Shown: one piece after another, positions 53,213 through 64,000 of the stretch | Numbering within the stretch: the first letter of the stretch is position 1 | Layout: every line of letters begins with the position of its first letter | DNA from: Mixophyes australis | Taxonomy: Eukaryota; Chordata; Amphibia; Anura; Limnodynastidae | Direction: 5' to 3' | Length of the DNA stretch: 64,000 nt | Assembly (NCBI GenBank): GCA_036250195.1 | Contig: JAVHZZ010000004.1 | Coordinates: 166,296,369-166,360,368, forward strand | The notes under the pieces: generated by a model | What the model was told of the DNA's origin: nothing | Database searches by the model: none | What the model saw: only the letters and a program-made list of their open reading frames with translations | Translations under genes and position numbers: made by a program

Positions 53213-53260
53213 CACTGAATGACAGGCGTGCCTTGATGACATCACGCCTGTCATTCAGTG
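53213..53260. repeat. Perfect 18-bp-arm palindrome in the hAT
   Basis: CACTGAATGACAGGCGTG at 53213-53230 and its exact complement at 53243-53260 enclose a 12-base loop containing TGATGACATCA overlap. The position in the element matches that of the palindrome in the hAT at 10379-11922. Confidence 0.9.
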
Positions 53261-53576
53261 TTAACAGTGCAGAGAGGAGGGAGGAGGAGGGACGCCGGCG
53301 CAGCGATCAGGTGAGTATATATATATTTATTTATTTTTTGCTTCCTTGCTCCCCCCACCAACGAAGGGAGCCCTGAACCTGGCCGCCCGCAAACCCCCCC
53401 CCCCCCCCCCCCGCCGCCATTAAAAAAAATAAAAAAAGAGGAAGAAAAAAAAAAAATCATCAGAGGTTATGCGCGTAGCGGCGGGGGGCCCTCAGAGAGA
53501 GGGGGGCCTGGAGCACATGCCCCCTGCCCCCCCCTTAATCCGGCTATGAACTAAGGTCCAAGCTATCTGGGATTGG

Positions 53577-54194
53577 GTGCAACCAAACAATCTGAATGCG
53601 GTGCAGAGGTTCCTGGGCTTCGCCAATTACTATAGAAGGTTCATACGTGGCTTTGCTGACATTGTGGCTCCTATTGTCACCCTGACTCGCATAGGAATGG
53701 ACCCAACTAATTGGTCGCCCCAAGCAGTAGCCTCATTTAAAAGTTTGAAAAAAGCCTTTGTGTCCGCTCTGGTCCTTAGACACCCGGATCCTACTAAACC
53801 ATTTGTTCTTGAGGTCGACGCCTCTGACGTCGGTGCCGGCGCTATCTTATCACAGAAGGACCTTCATACTCATTGCTTACACCCATGTGCCTACTTCTCC
53901 CGTAAGTTCTCTTCAGCAGAAGCCAGCTACAATGTCAGCAATAGGGAATTATTGGCAATTAAATGGGCCTTCAAAGAGTGGCGGCATTGGCTGGAGGGTG
54001 CTTCACATCGGATCTCCGCTATAACGGATCATAAAAACCTACAATACATACAGTCGGCCAAACGCTTGAACCCCAGACAGGCCCGTTGGTCGCTATTTTT
54101 CACTCGATTCAATTTTGTGATCACCTACCGACCAGGTTCTTGGCACACCATGTTCCAATTATTAATCCAGAGCCTTTCATTCCCTCTTCCATAA
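53577..54194 (+). pseudogene. Gypsy RNase H region (end of RT to tether)
   Basis: It opens with RT thumb-like [20 protein letters not shown]. RNase H follows: [15 protein letters not shown] (first Asp), [20 protein letters not shown] (Glu), and [10 protein letters not shown] (Asp). The frame ends at 54194, just after GSWHTMFQ, where a frameshift moves coding sequence into the integrase frame. Confidence 0.92.
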
Positions 54195-54198
54195 TCCA

Positions 54199-55073
54199 CG
54201 CTGGTCTAACCCAAGATCTGAGCATTACACTTCAAAGATTTCAAAGATTAGCTCCTGATAATACTCTGGAGCGGTGTCTATTTGTTCCAGTCCATTTAAG
54301 GAAGTCGGTTCTTGCAGAGGCTGGACATCCTGGAATTCAGAAAACGTTAGAAATTCTTTCCCGTACTGTCTGGTGGCCATCCTTGTCTGCTGACGTTAAG
54401 AGTTATGTGCTCTCGTGTGAGGGTTGTGCCAGGAACAAAGTCCCCAGGAGTCGGCCTGCAGGTCAATTGGTTCCTTTGCCCATTCCTGCAAAACCATGGA
54501 AACACTTATCTATGGACTTTTTTGTCGATCTACCTCGCTCCGCAGGTCACAACACCATATGGGTGGTAGTAGACCGCTTCAACAAAATGTTACATTTCAT
54601 ACCGCTGACCAGGCTTCCTAGTGCTAGAGATTTGGCAGTCCTGTTCATCCAGCATATATTCCGCCTTCATGGACCTCCTACTGATATAGTTTCCGATCGC
54701 TGTTCCCAATTCATAGCACAATTTTGGAAATCCTTTTGTACCCTTCTGGGAATCAAGGTTAGTCTTTCTTCTGCATACCACCCTCAGTCTAATGGGCAGA
54801 CTGAGAGGGTTAACCAGTCTTTGGAACAGTTCTTACGCTGTTACACTTCAGAATTTCACGACAACTGGTTCTCCTTGTTACCCTGGGTGGAGTTTGCCTA
54901 CAATAATTCATGTCATTCATCCACTCAAACCTCCCCATTCTTCTGCAATTTTGGTTTTCATCCCAGGGCCAATTCCTTGTATTCCCTCAAATCCGCTGGA
55001 ATTCCGGAAATTCGTTCTACAGCTGCTGATCTTAAGGTCATCTGGAAAAAAGTGCAATTCTCTTTAAGACAGG
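54199..55073 (+). pseudogene. Gypsy integrase remnant, C-terminus deleted
   Basis: HHCC zinc-binding domain: AGHPGIQKTLEILSRTVWW with CEGCARNK. Catalytic core: MDFFVDLPRS (D), DIVSDRCSQF (D), HPQSNGQTERVNQSLEQFL (E). All three DDE acidic residues are present. The frame runs 54086-55177, but beyond 55073 it reads into the 3' LTR, because the C-terminal domain is deleted. Confidence 0.92.
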
Positions 55074-55541
55074 AGATGGTTTCAGAGCTAGGTTCTGATT
55101 GGTGGCCACCAGTATTTAAGGCAGTGAGGTCTGCAGCCTCACTGCCGGTTATAGCGCTCTGTTACCAGTTCTGCTGACCTGCTCTGCTCCTTGTTCCTGT
55201 CCTTTGAATATTCTGTTGGATTGCCCGTGTATGACCCCTTGCCTGGATTTGGACCCTGCCCGTGTTTCTTGTGACCTCGACCTCTGGCGTGTTTACCGAC
55301 TTTCCTGTTTGATCGTGACCCTTTACCTTGGCTTGTTTATTGGATTCCCTGTCAGCTGTCGGCCCTCGACCCTTGCCTGGACTTCACTTCGCTTTCCTGG
55401 GTTCTCCCTAGCCGGTACGCACTTCACGACCCTCTGCTAGTCTGCGGCCAAGTCTGTCCCCACCACTAGGGGCTCCAGTGAACACCAGACTGGCAGAGCA
55501 GACTCCGGGTTGTGTTGTACCCGCTAGAGGGGTTCCTAACA
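55074..55541 (+). repeat. Gypsy 3' LTR, missing its 5' ~247 bp
   Basis: From AGATGGTTTCAGAGC it aligns with 48878-49296 of the 5' LTR and adds 49 bp to the true end CCTAACA. It is preceded by integrase sequence with no polypurine tract. CCGTC follows at 55542-55546. Confidence 0.9.
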
Positions 55542-55962
55542 CCGTCTGGCTACTAGCTAATACATTTTAGCGACACCCTCTCTCAGGACCTTGTGTCAAA
55601 ACACACACTCAACATATCATTGCTCGCCACAGCAGAGTCTCTCAGGAGCCATCTGGCTTCCACCCCAGGTTGAGAGAGTGTTTGCATATTCTAGCTGCAT
55701 ATTAACAGGCACCTCACAGGTGCATTTCCTGATCATTCTGTTCAGAGACTGGCAGATCAGAAGGCCTGTACTGGGCCATATGTATGGAGCCCACCCTTCT
55801 CTTTCTCCATACATAACACCAGGGACCATTACCATGTTTTGTTAGCGTAGGGAAATACCCTGTGGGAAGCTTTACCCATACATTTCTTGTTGTTTTAACG
55901 TACACAATGCTGGTAGCCTAGGACACATACCTCTGCTATTTAGCCTCCTTCCAGTGACTATC

Positions 55963-55965
<3 letters not shown>

Positions 55966-56041
<76 letters not shown>
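55966..56041. repeat. (AT)n microsatellite, right half
   Basis: About 76 bp of pure AT dinucleotide, directly after the solo LTR end. Confidence 0.95.
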
Positions 56042-56043
<2 letters not shown>

Positions 56044-57214
56044 TATTACAGTATTATAGTTGTGGTGTTTAAAAAAAATGAATAATTCTGGAGTACTTTA
56101 GTGAAGGGAGTTTGTAGAACAGTAAGTTTTTCAGCTGATATAAGGAAACTTTCTTAATATTTGCAAATTATTTTGTGACCTTTATTGTGTCAATGTGTGT
56201 GTGTGTTTGTTAGAGATTCATGTCTTCTTTGTTTGCTATTGTAAATAGCCAATGGAGTTGAAATTAACATTTGTTTGTTTTTGTTTGTTAGAAGCCAACA
56301 GCTTTGGACACTTTTTGATTGAAATAACTATTCCTTTTTCACCAAACATGAACAGACAATCTGCAGCTATATTTTTCATTTTAATTAATTTGTTATGTGT
56401 GATACAACTTGCGGTATTTAACCAATTTTTGTATGCAACAAGGGTACTATTAGAGAAATATATTGCTTTATAATTAAAAAATAACATTTGAAATATTGCC
56501 TGTTTATTTAATTTTAAAACATTTAAATAACAAAACAATGTGATTATTGTAGCTCTATCTAGCTGGAACAAGGTGAAAAATACAACATATTAACAGTATA
56601 TATTTCAACATCCTAGTATCTTTGTAAGAATTCACTCAAAGCCCAAAATAAATCTTTGTTAAGAGGTCAAGATGTACTACTCTGATATTAAAACATCATC
56701 TGAGTTATTTGACATCTGCACACAATTGTAAATGTTTTTATTAGAAACATTTAAGATTCAGACTAAAAATATTTGCACAAAATAATGATATCAAATCACA
56801 TTACACATGTTAAGTGACAATTTGTGTAAACACACTTTATAGCTGAGAGAGTGCATTTCAGAACACACTAATGCTTAGCAAATTAAAAATAATCACTATT
56901 AAAATGGCTCTTTGTTGTAGAACAAATTGTTAAGAACATTTACCCCTGAATATTTTTGGTTAGCTGCTTAATCGAAATTAATGATGGAGGACTGCTATAA
57001 AAGGAACACCTACCTATAATAAAGCATGTTATTGTTCACAATGAGCACCGGATATGCTGAATGCTATGATGCAATATCAACACTACTACTAGTAAATGTT
57101 ATACAGTGGTATGTTTTTCCCATGTGTCAGAGCATTTTTATAATTTAACAATTCTTGATTATAAAACCGATATCTGAGGTTTAGAGTGAAACAGGTTTTT
57201 AGGATTTATTAATT
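56042..57214. other. Intergenic, nothing recognised
   Basis: AT-rich sequence with a 10-12 base GT run near 56195. Overlapping ORFs on both strands at 56236-56571 are low-complexity and show no homology I recognise. Confidence 0.5.
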
Positions 57215-57790
57215 TTCTAAAAACCGTCAACTGTGATGACAACAACCGGGATGTCACTTCTGATATCACTGTCCCTGCAGTCACCAAGGCAATGACAGAG
57301 ATGCCTTTGCAATCAGCGCTGCATCACGGCATCTGTTGCAGACAGGTGCGTGTGCAAACCGGTACAATTAAGCATATTCTGGAGGGGCAATTAGTACCAT
57401 CTGAGCCCCAAACCTCTGATTGGCCACTTCATGTATTTAAGGCAGGGAGGGCTAAGCCTCCTAGCCGGTTATAGTGTCTGTGTGCTGCACAATTGCTGAT
57501 CAGCTCTGTCCTGTTCTATCCTGTCGATACTCTGCATTTAACCTGATTGCTGTTGTGACCTTTCGCTTTAACTTTGACCCTGCTTAAACGCCGATAGCCC
57601 CTGTCCTCTGCCTGTTTTGTGGATTAACTCTGTTTGCTATCTGCCCTGACCTCTGACCTGTTTCCTGGTTATCCTGCTCGCTAATGACCCACAAACTCTG
57701 GCCTGTCACTGGTACCTGCCTCCAGTATTCCGTCTCCCTCCACCCTGCACTATGGATATACTAATAAGACTTTACTACCCTAGAGCTTAT
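57215..57790 (+). repeat. Diverged gypsy-type solo LTR
   Basis: Colinear with the LTR at 48631: CTCTGATTGGCCACTTCATG, GTATTTAAGGCAGGGAGG, CTAGCCGGTTATAGTG, CTGTCGATACTCTG, then a series of TGACC/CCTG segments. The promoter part (TATTTAAGGCAG ... CCGGTTATAG) is the best conserved. No internal region follows, and ends were not fixed. An older family member. Confidence 0.7.
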
Positions 57791-60700
57791 GTCCTGGGGG
57801 CATTAGAGTACTACATTAATTCTACGGGAAAGGCGGTTGCTAAAGGTGAAGACCTCTATTAGCATGGTTCAAAAGGCTTTTCTAATAGCTGTAGCCCTAA
57901 CAGTTTCTTTGTCTTATGTACAGTAAATCACTAAAAAACAGAGTCAGAATCTTAGAAGTCTGGATATCATTTAGTAAAAACAAATTATACATTTATTTTC
58001 AGGAACAGGTTTCAAAACAAGGGAACACAGACATAAGTGTCCTTTTACGAAAGACCTGTGATTACCTTTCATAAGATTGTTTTCTTCACTAGTTATCGCA
58101 GAGGTAACTTACAAAACAACAAACAGTCCCATGATAATTAGCAAAAAGAAGGAATGTTTAGTTAGTTTACCACCATTAACGGCATCCAATGTGGATCTGG
58201 AAAAATGGTGGGAAATGTATGGTAGCTATCGAAACCCAGCTCTGACACTGTGATGGTGCCACTATTCAGTTGTTGAAACTAAACAGTGGTTACATATAAG
58301 TAAAAAAAAATGTAAATATAAACTCAAAATATAGTTATTTCGGACAGACCTGGGATTATTATACCTAGTCACTCCCCTGGTGCGTAATACAATGTGTTGG
58401 GCCAGGATTGCTGCTGTAGTTTGGAATCATATTAAAAAGATAACACTCATGTCCAAGGGGGATTTTCCTGACTCCACCTGGGGTTGTGTGGGTCTAGGGA
58501 ACATATAACAAACCTCCCATGCATTTTGTAGGAGTCTTTTTGGTCCCACATTATGTTATGTGGGGCTTTGGTAATACCATTAATCTCCCCATACTCCTTA
58601 AAGAGATAGAGAATGGGACAAAGTACCAGTAGCGGTCTAATGCTAGAGGTTCTGTCTGCTCCTGTAGAAGCGTTAGGAATGGCACAATCTAATGACTTCC
58701 AGGCTAATGCTGGTTGTTTACCTGGCCCTCTCTCATTTGTATATTATATTATATTATATTATATTACCTTCCTTTTCAGGCACTTCTGTCTCTTATTATA
58801 TTAATACATATTTAGACTGTAGGCTCAGAAACTGATGTGAATAATGTAATATTATCTATACAGCGCTGTAAATTATAGTGGTGCTTTTTAAATAAACAAT
58901 AATAAATCAATAATGGTTTAATTAATAAAACAATAAAGCAATACTGTTTTAGAATACATGTACAGTGGTAATTATTTGGGTATTTTTTGTATTTGCGTCA
59001 ATGTGTTAAGAAATACAGAAAAGAACACAAAAATAAATTTTTATACCCGAAATATATTTACATAGAGTATAATGAAAAATTGTATAGTCAATCCATCTAA
59101 AACATTTTTAAGAACACTTTTAGATTCCTCCACGTTTATACAATTGCACACAATCTGTTTCATTAAAACATCATTGACATTTAACAATTTGCTGAATGAA
59201 CAGCTCATGAGTAGCAACATATTGACAATTGCATGTAAAAGACTTTCATTTGCTGTTTAACAAACGTTGATCCGATGTAATGTACATTTAAAGTCACAAA
59301 GCGTTTCCAGAATATCCAATGCAATGTGACAATAATATTGAATTAAAGTTGCTACAGATAGCCTTTAAATTAAGTGCAAAAAGAAAGCTATTTATTTCTC
59401 TGGATTGAATTTAGGAGTAAATTGCAAATTAGCGATGGCATAAACTTGTCCCTCCGAAGTACTGTATTAGCAGCTAGACATGGCAGATTTTCAGCTTTCA
59501 CTATGTAACCTTACAAATATATTGAAGAATATGTGAATTGTAAACCCTACTGTACGTTAAGAAACAGAACTAGCTTTCGTAAAGATTAGAAAAGCAGAAG
59601 TTATCATCTGAAAGGATGCAAATGTGTTTGAGAAATGTTCTGTCATTAGTACAGGCTATAAAGCCAAGTAAAATGTATGATATCATGTAGTTCAATGTAA
59701 ACTCTGAATGCAATAAAATGAACATGGAAAAAAAGACAGCTAAAATATACTTCAAACTCCATGTTTTAGTAACATAAAAACACATTTGCAATAGAAACAT
59801 ATTTTTGGTTTTATTAAAAATGCAATTTGCATTGACAAAACAGTAGTGAAATACTGAAACTATGTTTTATTTAATTTGGCTACAAAAATAACCACATACA
59901 TACATATCATACATGTAGTGTATTAACTAACACATCAGAATTAAGTATCTGTATATCACAAGTTCATAGATATTCTATTTACAGGGGAAAAGGTAGATGG
60001 GAGAATGATTCCTTTGTTATATCAGATATTGAGCTTATCTTGGAAAATTAATCTGTTTGCTGTAACATCTTTATTAAAGTAGGATTTATAGTCTCTATTG
60101 TTGACCTTGAAATGTCGTTATAGTAGAATGAGGTGCAGAGGTAATTTGCAGGATGTCTGTTCTATGGTGCATTATGGCAATCTGCTGTATGATTTACTAT
60201 ATTACATTGTTTATATGCCTTCTTGTGTAATGTAATTCTTCTCTGCTTTCACAAATCTCTAAGAGAATCTAATTGACAAATAGCAAGTGGCTGGGTAGGC
60301 TGTAATATATTTTAATAGATAAATATATCAGTCTTGCAAATTAAGCTTTCAAGGCAACTAAGGTCCCTGCATCAAATATGCCACGTATGATGAAATAACC
60401 CACAAAGTCCGGAAAGCTTATACTGTATATAATTATAAGTTGTGATCGTGATATACTTACCAATGAAACCTTTCCAGTACCATAAGAAGAGGGTTTTTTT
60501 GTCATCTCTTGTTGGAAAATACAGTTTTCATATACTATATGGCAACAACTGAATGTGATATGCCATTTGCTCAGGTTTTATGGATAATACATCTACGAGA
60601 GGTGGCACAACTCTGGATACTACAACTGCCAATATATGTATTTTTGTTTTCTTTTTTTGTTAGCAAATATATAACTTTTAGCAGGATGGAATATTGGACT

Positions 60701-62560
60701 TAAGTTGCTTAAATTGTAGTCATTAGGAAAAACTGTTGATCACCCTTATCTTATTACTAAAGCAATGTTGCAGGGAAGGCAGAATCTGTTGTCATAGGTA
60801 TTATCACAACATTGACATGTCCCTACCTACTGCCAATAGAGATATACTCACACAAAGTTACACCCATAGCCTCTTTCTGCTAACTCAATCTACATTGTTC
60901 TTTCAACAAAATAACCTATTGCTTCACATTTCATATAATTTTGTAGTCGACGTTGGACAGTTATTGCTGCTACGTGATGTGGTTGGGGTAGGGCTGGGAA
61001 TGATTAAGGACCAATTCTGTTTGTGAAATGTGTGAAATTTCCAGCTAGACGTGGAATGAGAAATATTCCACAGAACCGTTTTAAAAATTTCACACATCTC
61101 TAGTGTCAGCACATTTAATATTTCTCTTTATCTTTATATACAATAGGAATGATGCAGTGAAAGTATTGATGTTAACTGGTTCCATTTACTATTACTCTTA
61201 GAAACGAGTTTGATATTTATTTGCTTTGGCATTAAATACATGTTTTGTAGTACCAAATACTACTTTTTACACTGTAGAGCAAAACAATTTAGCATGGTTT
61301 TAAATGAAATAGATTTCAGCAGTTTTGGGGGATCAGCTCAAGAATCCTGTTGCAGAAAGTTCGCTCATTGCAACAAATTCCATTAAAACTGGCATGATTG
61401 AATTGTAAAAATGTAAGATATGAATAGCTGTTTACTCATAAAATGTATTTCGGATTACTTAATTGTTGTAAACCAGGAACAAAAAATGTGCAATCTTATT
61501 TGGTAAAAAAGTAGTTATTGGACCAATATACTGAATAATTTGGTGAACCAAGCTGAATAAGAATCATTCCTCTCTACATAGTACAAATAATAAAACAAAG
61601 CTCTGTTTTTATACTTATACTGTGGAAAAAAAAGATTTCCTAAAGGTATTACAGTGACTCAGTGAGAAACACTACATCACAGAAAGTTGTTATTAACATG
61701 AGGTACAAAGGGAAAGCCATAGACATATATGAAATTAAATTTAAAAGGACATTTTACATTTTTTTCTTGTGATTATAATAGCGTATGGCCAATAATGACA
61801 CTATGGAAGGTCAAAGAGCTATACCATATAAGTAATAACATTTCTTGATGCGCTCAGTCAAAGTATCCATAATAGCAATACTAGTCTTATTAAAATACAA
61901 GGTAAACTGATATATGTCAGAATTTGCTTGTATTTACTATTACATTTTAAGCTAAAGGTATAGAATTATGCAAATTGTTTTTCTATTTATACAACATCAT
62001 AGTGTGGAATCATAATATTGCTTGTTTGTTATAAAGTGCATAAAAATATAGACAGCTAACAAATTACTCTTTCAACGTAGGGTCCAACTTTCTGTTTTCT
62101 ACTTATTGAAATACAAATAGGATAACAATATTTTCCATTTAGGTTTGTCTTGAAAGATATCTAAAGTTTACAACAAAATTGTAACATTGAATAGTGAAGA
62201 AAAGAAATGTTAAAAAAGTCATTGTTGTTTTCCTTTGTGATTACTGAAATAATCAACACACTGTGCCGTTTAGAATATCAATTGCACTTGATAACAGTAG
62301 AAAAATAAGTTAAATATTGTACCAAGTATAATATTGGGCCATAAACCAATTAAATATTATTTTAGTGGATTTTGGGGATTTGGGCCATTTTAGATTATTT
62401 TTTTAAAAAAGTTGAGGGCTTATTTCCATATTCATGCCACTTTCATTGTTGCATTACTATATTACTTGTAGTGAGTATATGATTCTAGCTAAAATGTCAT
62501 CAAGCAATAGTTGACTATTATACAATGAATAGAAGAGACCTGGATGGACGGCCTCCTCCT
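57791..62560. other. Intergenic, no gene recognised
   Basis: AT-rich. The GC-richer segments at 57870-58150 and 58190-58730 may be old repeats. A (TATAT)n run is at 58738-58768, and an L2-tail fragment (TTTAGACTGTAGGCTCAGA ... ATACAGCGCTGT) at 58810-58912. A possible small hAT-like fragment at 60987-61102 ends CACACATCTCTA. The rest shows nothing I can support. Confidence 0.45.
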
Positions 62561-62563
62561 ACC

Positions 62564-63251
62564 TGTAACAGTTGTGTAACGTGCAGTAATATAGGTAATA
62601 AAATATGGAGTACTTGCCTTACTCTAGATCAGCATTGGCCGGCCGGTGGTGTGAGTCTAACGAACCCCCTGGTGTTCACCAAGAACTGCCGCAAGGTGGG
62701 ATGGGCTTCATTGCAGAGGAACGAAGGTCGCGGTCCACTGGTCTGCCTCTAGAGGTAAGGATGCGGGAGATAGCTCGCGATCACACTGGAACTGGAAGGG
62801 AAATATGAACCACTCCGTGGTCAGGATAGCCAAGGTCTGGTACACTGGATACAGATAAATGCGTGGTACAACAAGCCTGGGTCTGGTACACTGGAGCGGA
62901 GATATAGACGTGGTCAGCAAGCCTGGGTCTGGTACACTGGAGCAGAGAGATAGCGTAGTCAACAAGCCTGGGTCTGGTACACTGGAGCAGAGGAATAAAC
63001 ATAGCCTGGGTCTGGTACTCTGGAGAGCAGAATCTGGAAGGTCAACAAGCCCGGTCTGTTACACTGGAATTCATAGGAAATCGCTAAGTCAGGAACGGAA
63101 GAAGTTGCTCTGATGCTGCCCAGGCGTCAGAGCAGGGTTTAACTAGTGCAGTTTTGAATTCCCTGCCCTGCAGGGTCATGTGACAGCGCTGCCGAGACCC
63201 GGAAGCAGCGGAGATCGCAGCGCTGGAACGGGGACAGGTAAGTGTGTAACA
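62564..63251 (-). repeat. 3' LTR of a chromovirus-type gypsy element (left limit approximate)
   Basis: On the minus strand it starts TGTTACACACTTACCTG, directly after a polypurine stretch (TTTTTTGGAGGGGGG, 63254-63274 region). It carries a minisatellite and runs to about TGTTACA near 62564-62570. The other LTR is beyond the window, so the end and target duplication cannot be checked. Confidence 0.65.
62820..63075. repeat. Minisatellite in the LTR (GCCTGGGTCTGGTACACTGG)
   Basis: About six units of 35-45 bp built on AAGCCTGGGTCTGGTACACTGGAGC with variable spacers (GAGATATAGACGTGGTC, GAGAGATAGCGTAGTCAAC). Irregular and imperfect, within the LTR. Confidence 0.85.
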
Positions 63252-63285
63252 GTACCCCCCTCCAAAAAAGGTGGACTCAGGACAC

Positions 63286-64000
63286 CTATACTGGCTTGGT
63301 GGGAAATTTCCTATAGAAAGCTCGAAGGAGTCGTCGGGCATGTAAATCGGTAGCAGGGACCCATGAACGTTCCTCAGGGCCGTACCCTTTCCAGTCCACC
63401 AGAAACTGCAGAACTCCTCTAGAACGACAGGAATCCAGAATTTGCTTGACTTCAAACTCAGGCTATTCTTGAATTACCACAGGAGGTGGCGGTCTCTCTG
63501 CAGTGGAGAATTGATTAGTAATTACACGTTTAAGGAGATAAACATGGAAGACACTAGTAATGCGTAATGAAGAAGGAAGCTTCAATCTAAAAGCCACCGG
63601 ATTGATAACTTTGGATATTTCAAAAGGACCGATAAATCTAGGAGCCAACTTCTTGGTAGGGACTTTCAAATGGATGTTACGCGTGGATAGCCACACCTTG
63701 TCCCCTGGGATGAATTGAGGAGCTACCCTCTTCGTCTTGACATACGCTTTCTTAGCAAGGTTAGCGGATCTCCTCAGGCTGGTTTTCACTAGATCCCTAA
63801 TGGTAGAAAACCTGCGAAAGAGAGAATCCACCTCTGGTACCTCTGAGTGAGGAAGAGAAGAGAAGGCTCTTAGCCTGGGATGACAACCATACAAGATAAA
63901 GAAGGAGGAATTGGAGGCTGCTTCATGGTAATGGTAGTTGTGAGCGAACTCTGCCCAGGGGAGAAGATCAAACCAATTATCTTGATTGACAGAGATGTAA
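63286..64000 (-). pseudogene. Gypsy (chromovirus) integrase C-terminus and chromodomain, partial
   Basis: The frame enters at 64000 inside the integrase core tail (NWFDLLPWAEFAHN) and continues through a basic linker to the GPY/F-type module KLAPRFIGPFEISKV and VFHVYLLKRV. A TAG at 63463-63465 interrupts. The same frame then encodes a chromodomain-like segment with VLQFLVDWKGYGPEE and SWVPATDL, and stops at 63286-63288. Chromodomains direct chromoviruses to modified histones. The rest of the element is beyond the right end. Confidence 0.9.

Larger units (their letters stand above)
51362..53548. mobile_element. Non-autonomous hAT element inserted in gypsy pol, 2187 bp
   Basis: The left end CAGAGCTGGATTAAGG and the complement of the right end CATAGCCGGATTAAGG match at 13 of 16. 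AACTAAGG at 51354-51361 is repeated at 53549-53556, a perfect 8-bp duplication in the pol reading frame. Interior: an ACATTAAAACTAGCAATGA repeat area (51540-51840), a 33-bp pyrimidine minisatellite (52380-53125), a palindrome at 53213-53260 and a G/C-homopolymer-rich 3' end. No transposase. ORFs across the minisatellite are artefacts. Confidence 0.93.
48631..55541 (+). mobile_element. Ty3/gypsy LTR retrotransposon, internally deleted and interrupted
   Basis: TG...CA ends with 5-bp duplication CCGTC. Layout: 5' LTR (48631-49296, 3' end missing), gag, protease, reverse transcriptase, hAT insertion (51362-53548), RNase H, integrase, 3' LTR (55074-55541, 5' part missing). Subtracting the hAT and one copy of its duplication leaves about 4.7 kb. 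Stops, frameshifts and the loss of the RT catalytic box make it inactive. Confidence 0.93.
48473..55965 (-). mobile_element. Solo retroviral LTR split by a gypsy element
   Basis: Two parts, 48473-48630 and 55547-55965, together 577 bp, are separated by the gypsy insertion. Read on the minus strand the unit begins TGTGATAGTCACTGG, carries AATAAA in GGTGAATAAACTAG, then a T/G-rich stretch, and ends GGTGTCTCA. The TG...CA ends, poly(A) signal near the 3' end and length fit an endogenous retrovirus LTR. It sits between (TA)n tracts, so a short target duplication cannot be distinguished. No internal viral genes remain next to it. Confidence 0.65.

Noticed and set aside
52372..53218. Long overlapping ORFs of 264 and 268 codons on + and 157 on -, rich in FSPFFL or EEKGGEERH
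   Set aside because: They follow the 33-bp minisatellite period, a multiple of three, so frames stay open by repetition. No domain and no start context.
55204..55440. ORFs in the 3' LTR and the matching one at 48953-49231 on minus
   Set aside because: They lie wholly inside LTR sequence, which is non-coding in this family.

Overview
The window is AT-rich vertebrate DNA with one host gene spread over 40 kb and a dense load of transposable elements. The repeats point to an amphibian, most likely a frog: tRNA-derived SINEs with L2-type tails, palindromic MITEs of the 'gattggttgctat' type, several hAT elements, Tc1 remnants, chromovirus-type gypsy elements and retroviral solo LTRs. The species assignment is inference; no marker gene fixes it.

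Host gene (526-40724, + strand). Ten splice-bounded exons encode the C-terminal 490 residues of a class 3 semaphorin, recognised as SEMA3D. The exons cover the second half of the sema domain, the PSI domain, a furin-type RRARR site, the Ig domain and the basic tail with its dimerisation cysteine. All phases match and there is no internal stop. The first part of the gene lies to the left of the window. The introns are long (up to 20.3 kb). The 3' UTR begins at 40725, with candidate poly(A) signals at 41986 and 42777.

Intron repeats. The intron 5120-25441 holds a six-copy 94-bp tandem array, a TIR element, a palindromic hAT-like element (9297-9565), a complete hAT with 8-bp target duplication (10379-11922), a foldback MITE, a retroviral LTR-like unit and two inverted SINEs. 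The intron 29152-30826 has a 302-bp hAT MITE with near-perfect target duplication. The last intron (31730-40298) contains an antisense L2 LINE fragment with reverse transcriptase homology, a SINE, and a 2286-bp hAT with a perfect 8-bp duplication. That hAT carries a 219-codon ORF between two tandem arrays that both have a 100-bp period.

Downstream region (40725-64000). No host gene was recognised after SEMA3D. It holds a Tc1-like remnant (about 47150-48000) and a layered nest: a (TA)n tract holds a solo retroviral LTR on the minus strand, which was split by a Ty3/gypsy element (48631-55541, 5-bp duplication CCGTC), which was in turn split in its polymerase region by a 2187-bp hAT (51362-53548, 8-bp duplication AACTAAGG). 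A diverged LTR relative lies at about 57215-57790. A second, chromodomain-bearing gypsy element enters from the right end on the minus strand.

The most unusual observations are the dated three-layer nest, two hAT elements with unrelated ends but the same interior plan (minisatellite, pyrimidine tract, palindrome around a TGACGTCA-like core), and the hAT with an unrecognised ORF between two 100-bp-period arrays. No evidence was seen for a wholly new biological system.
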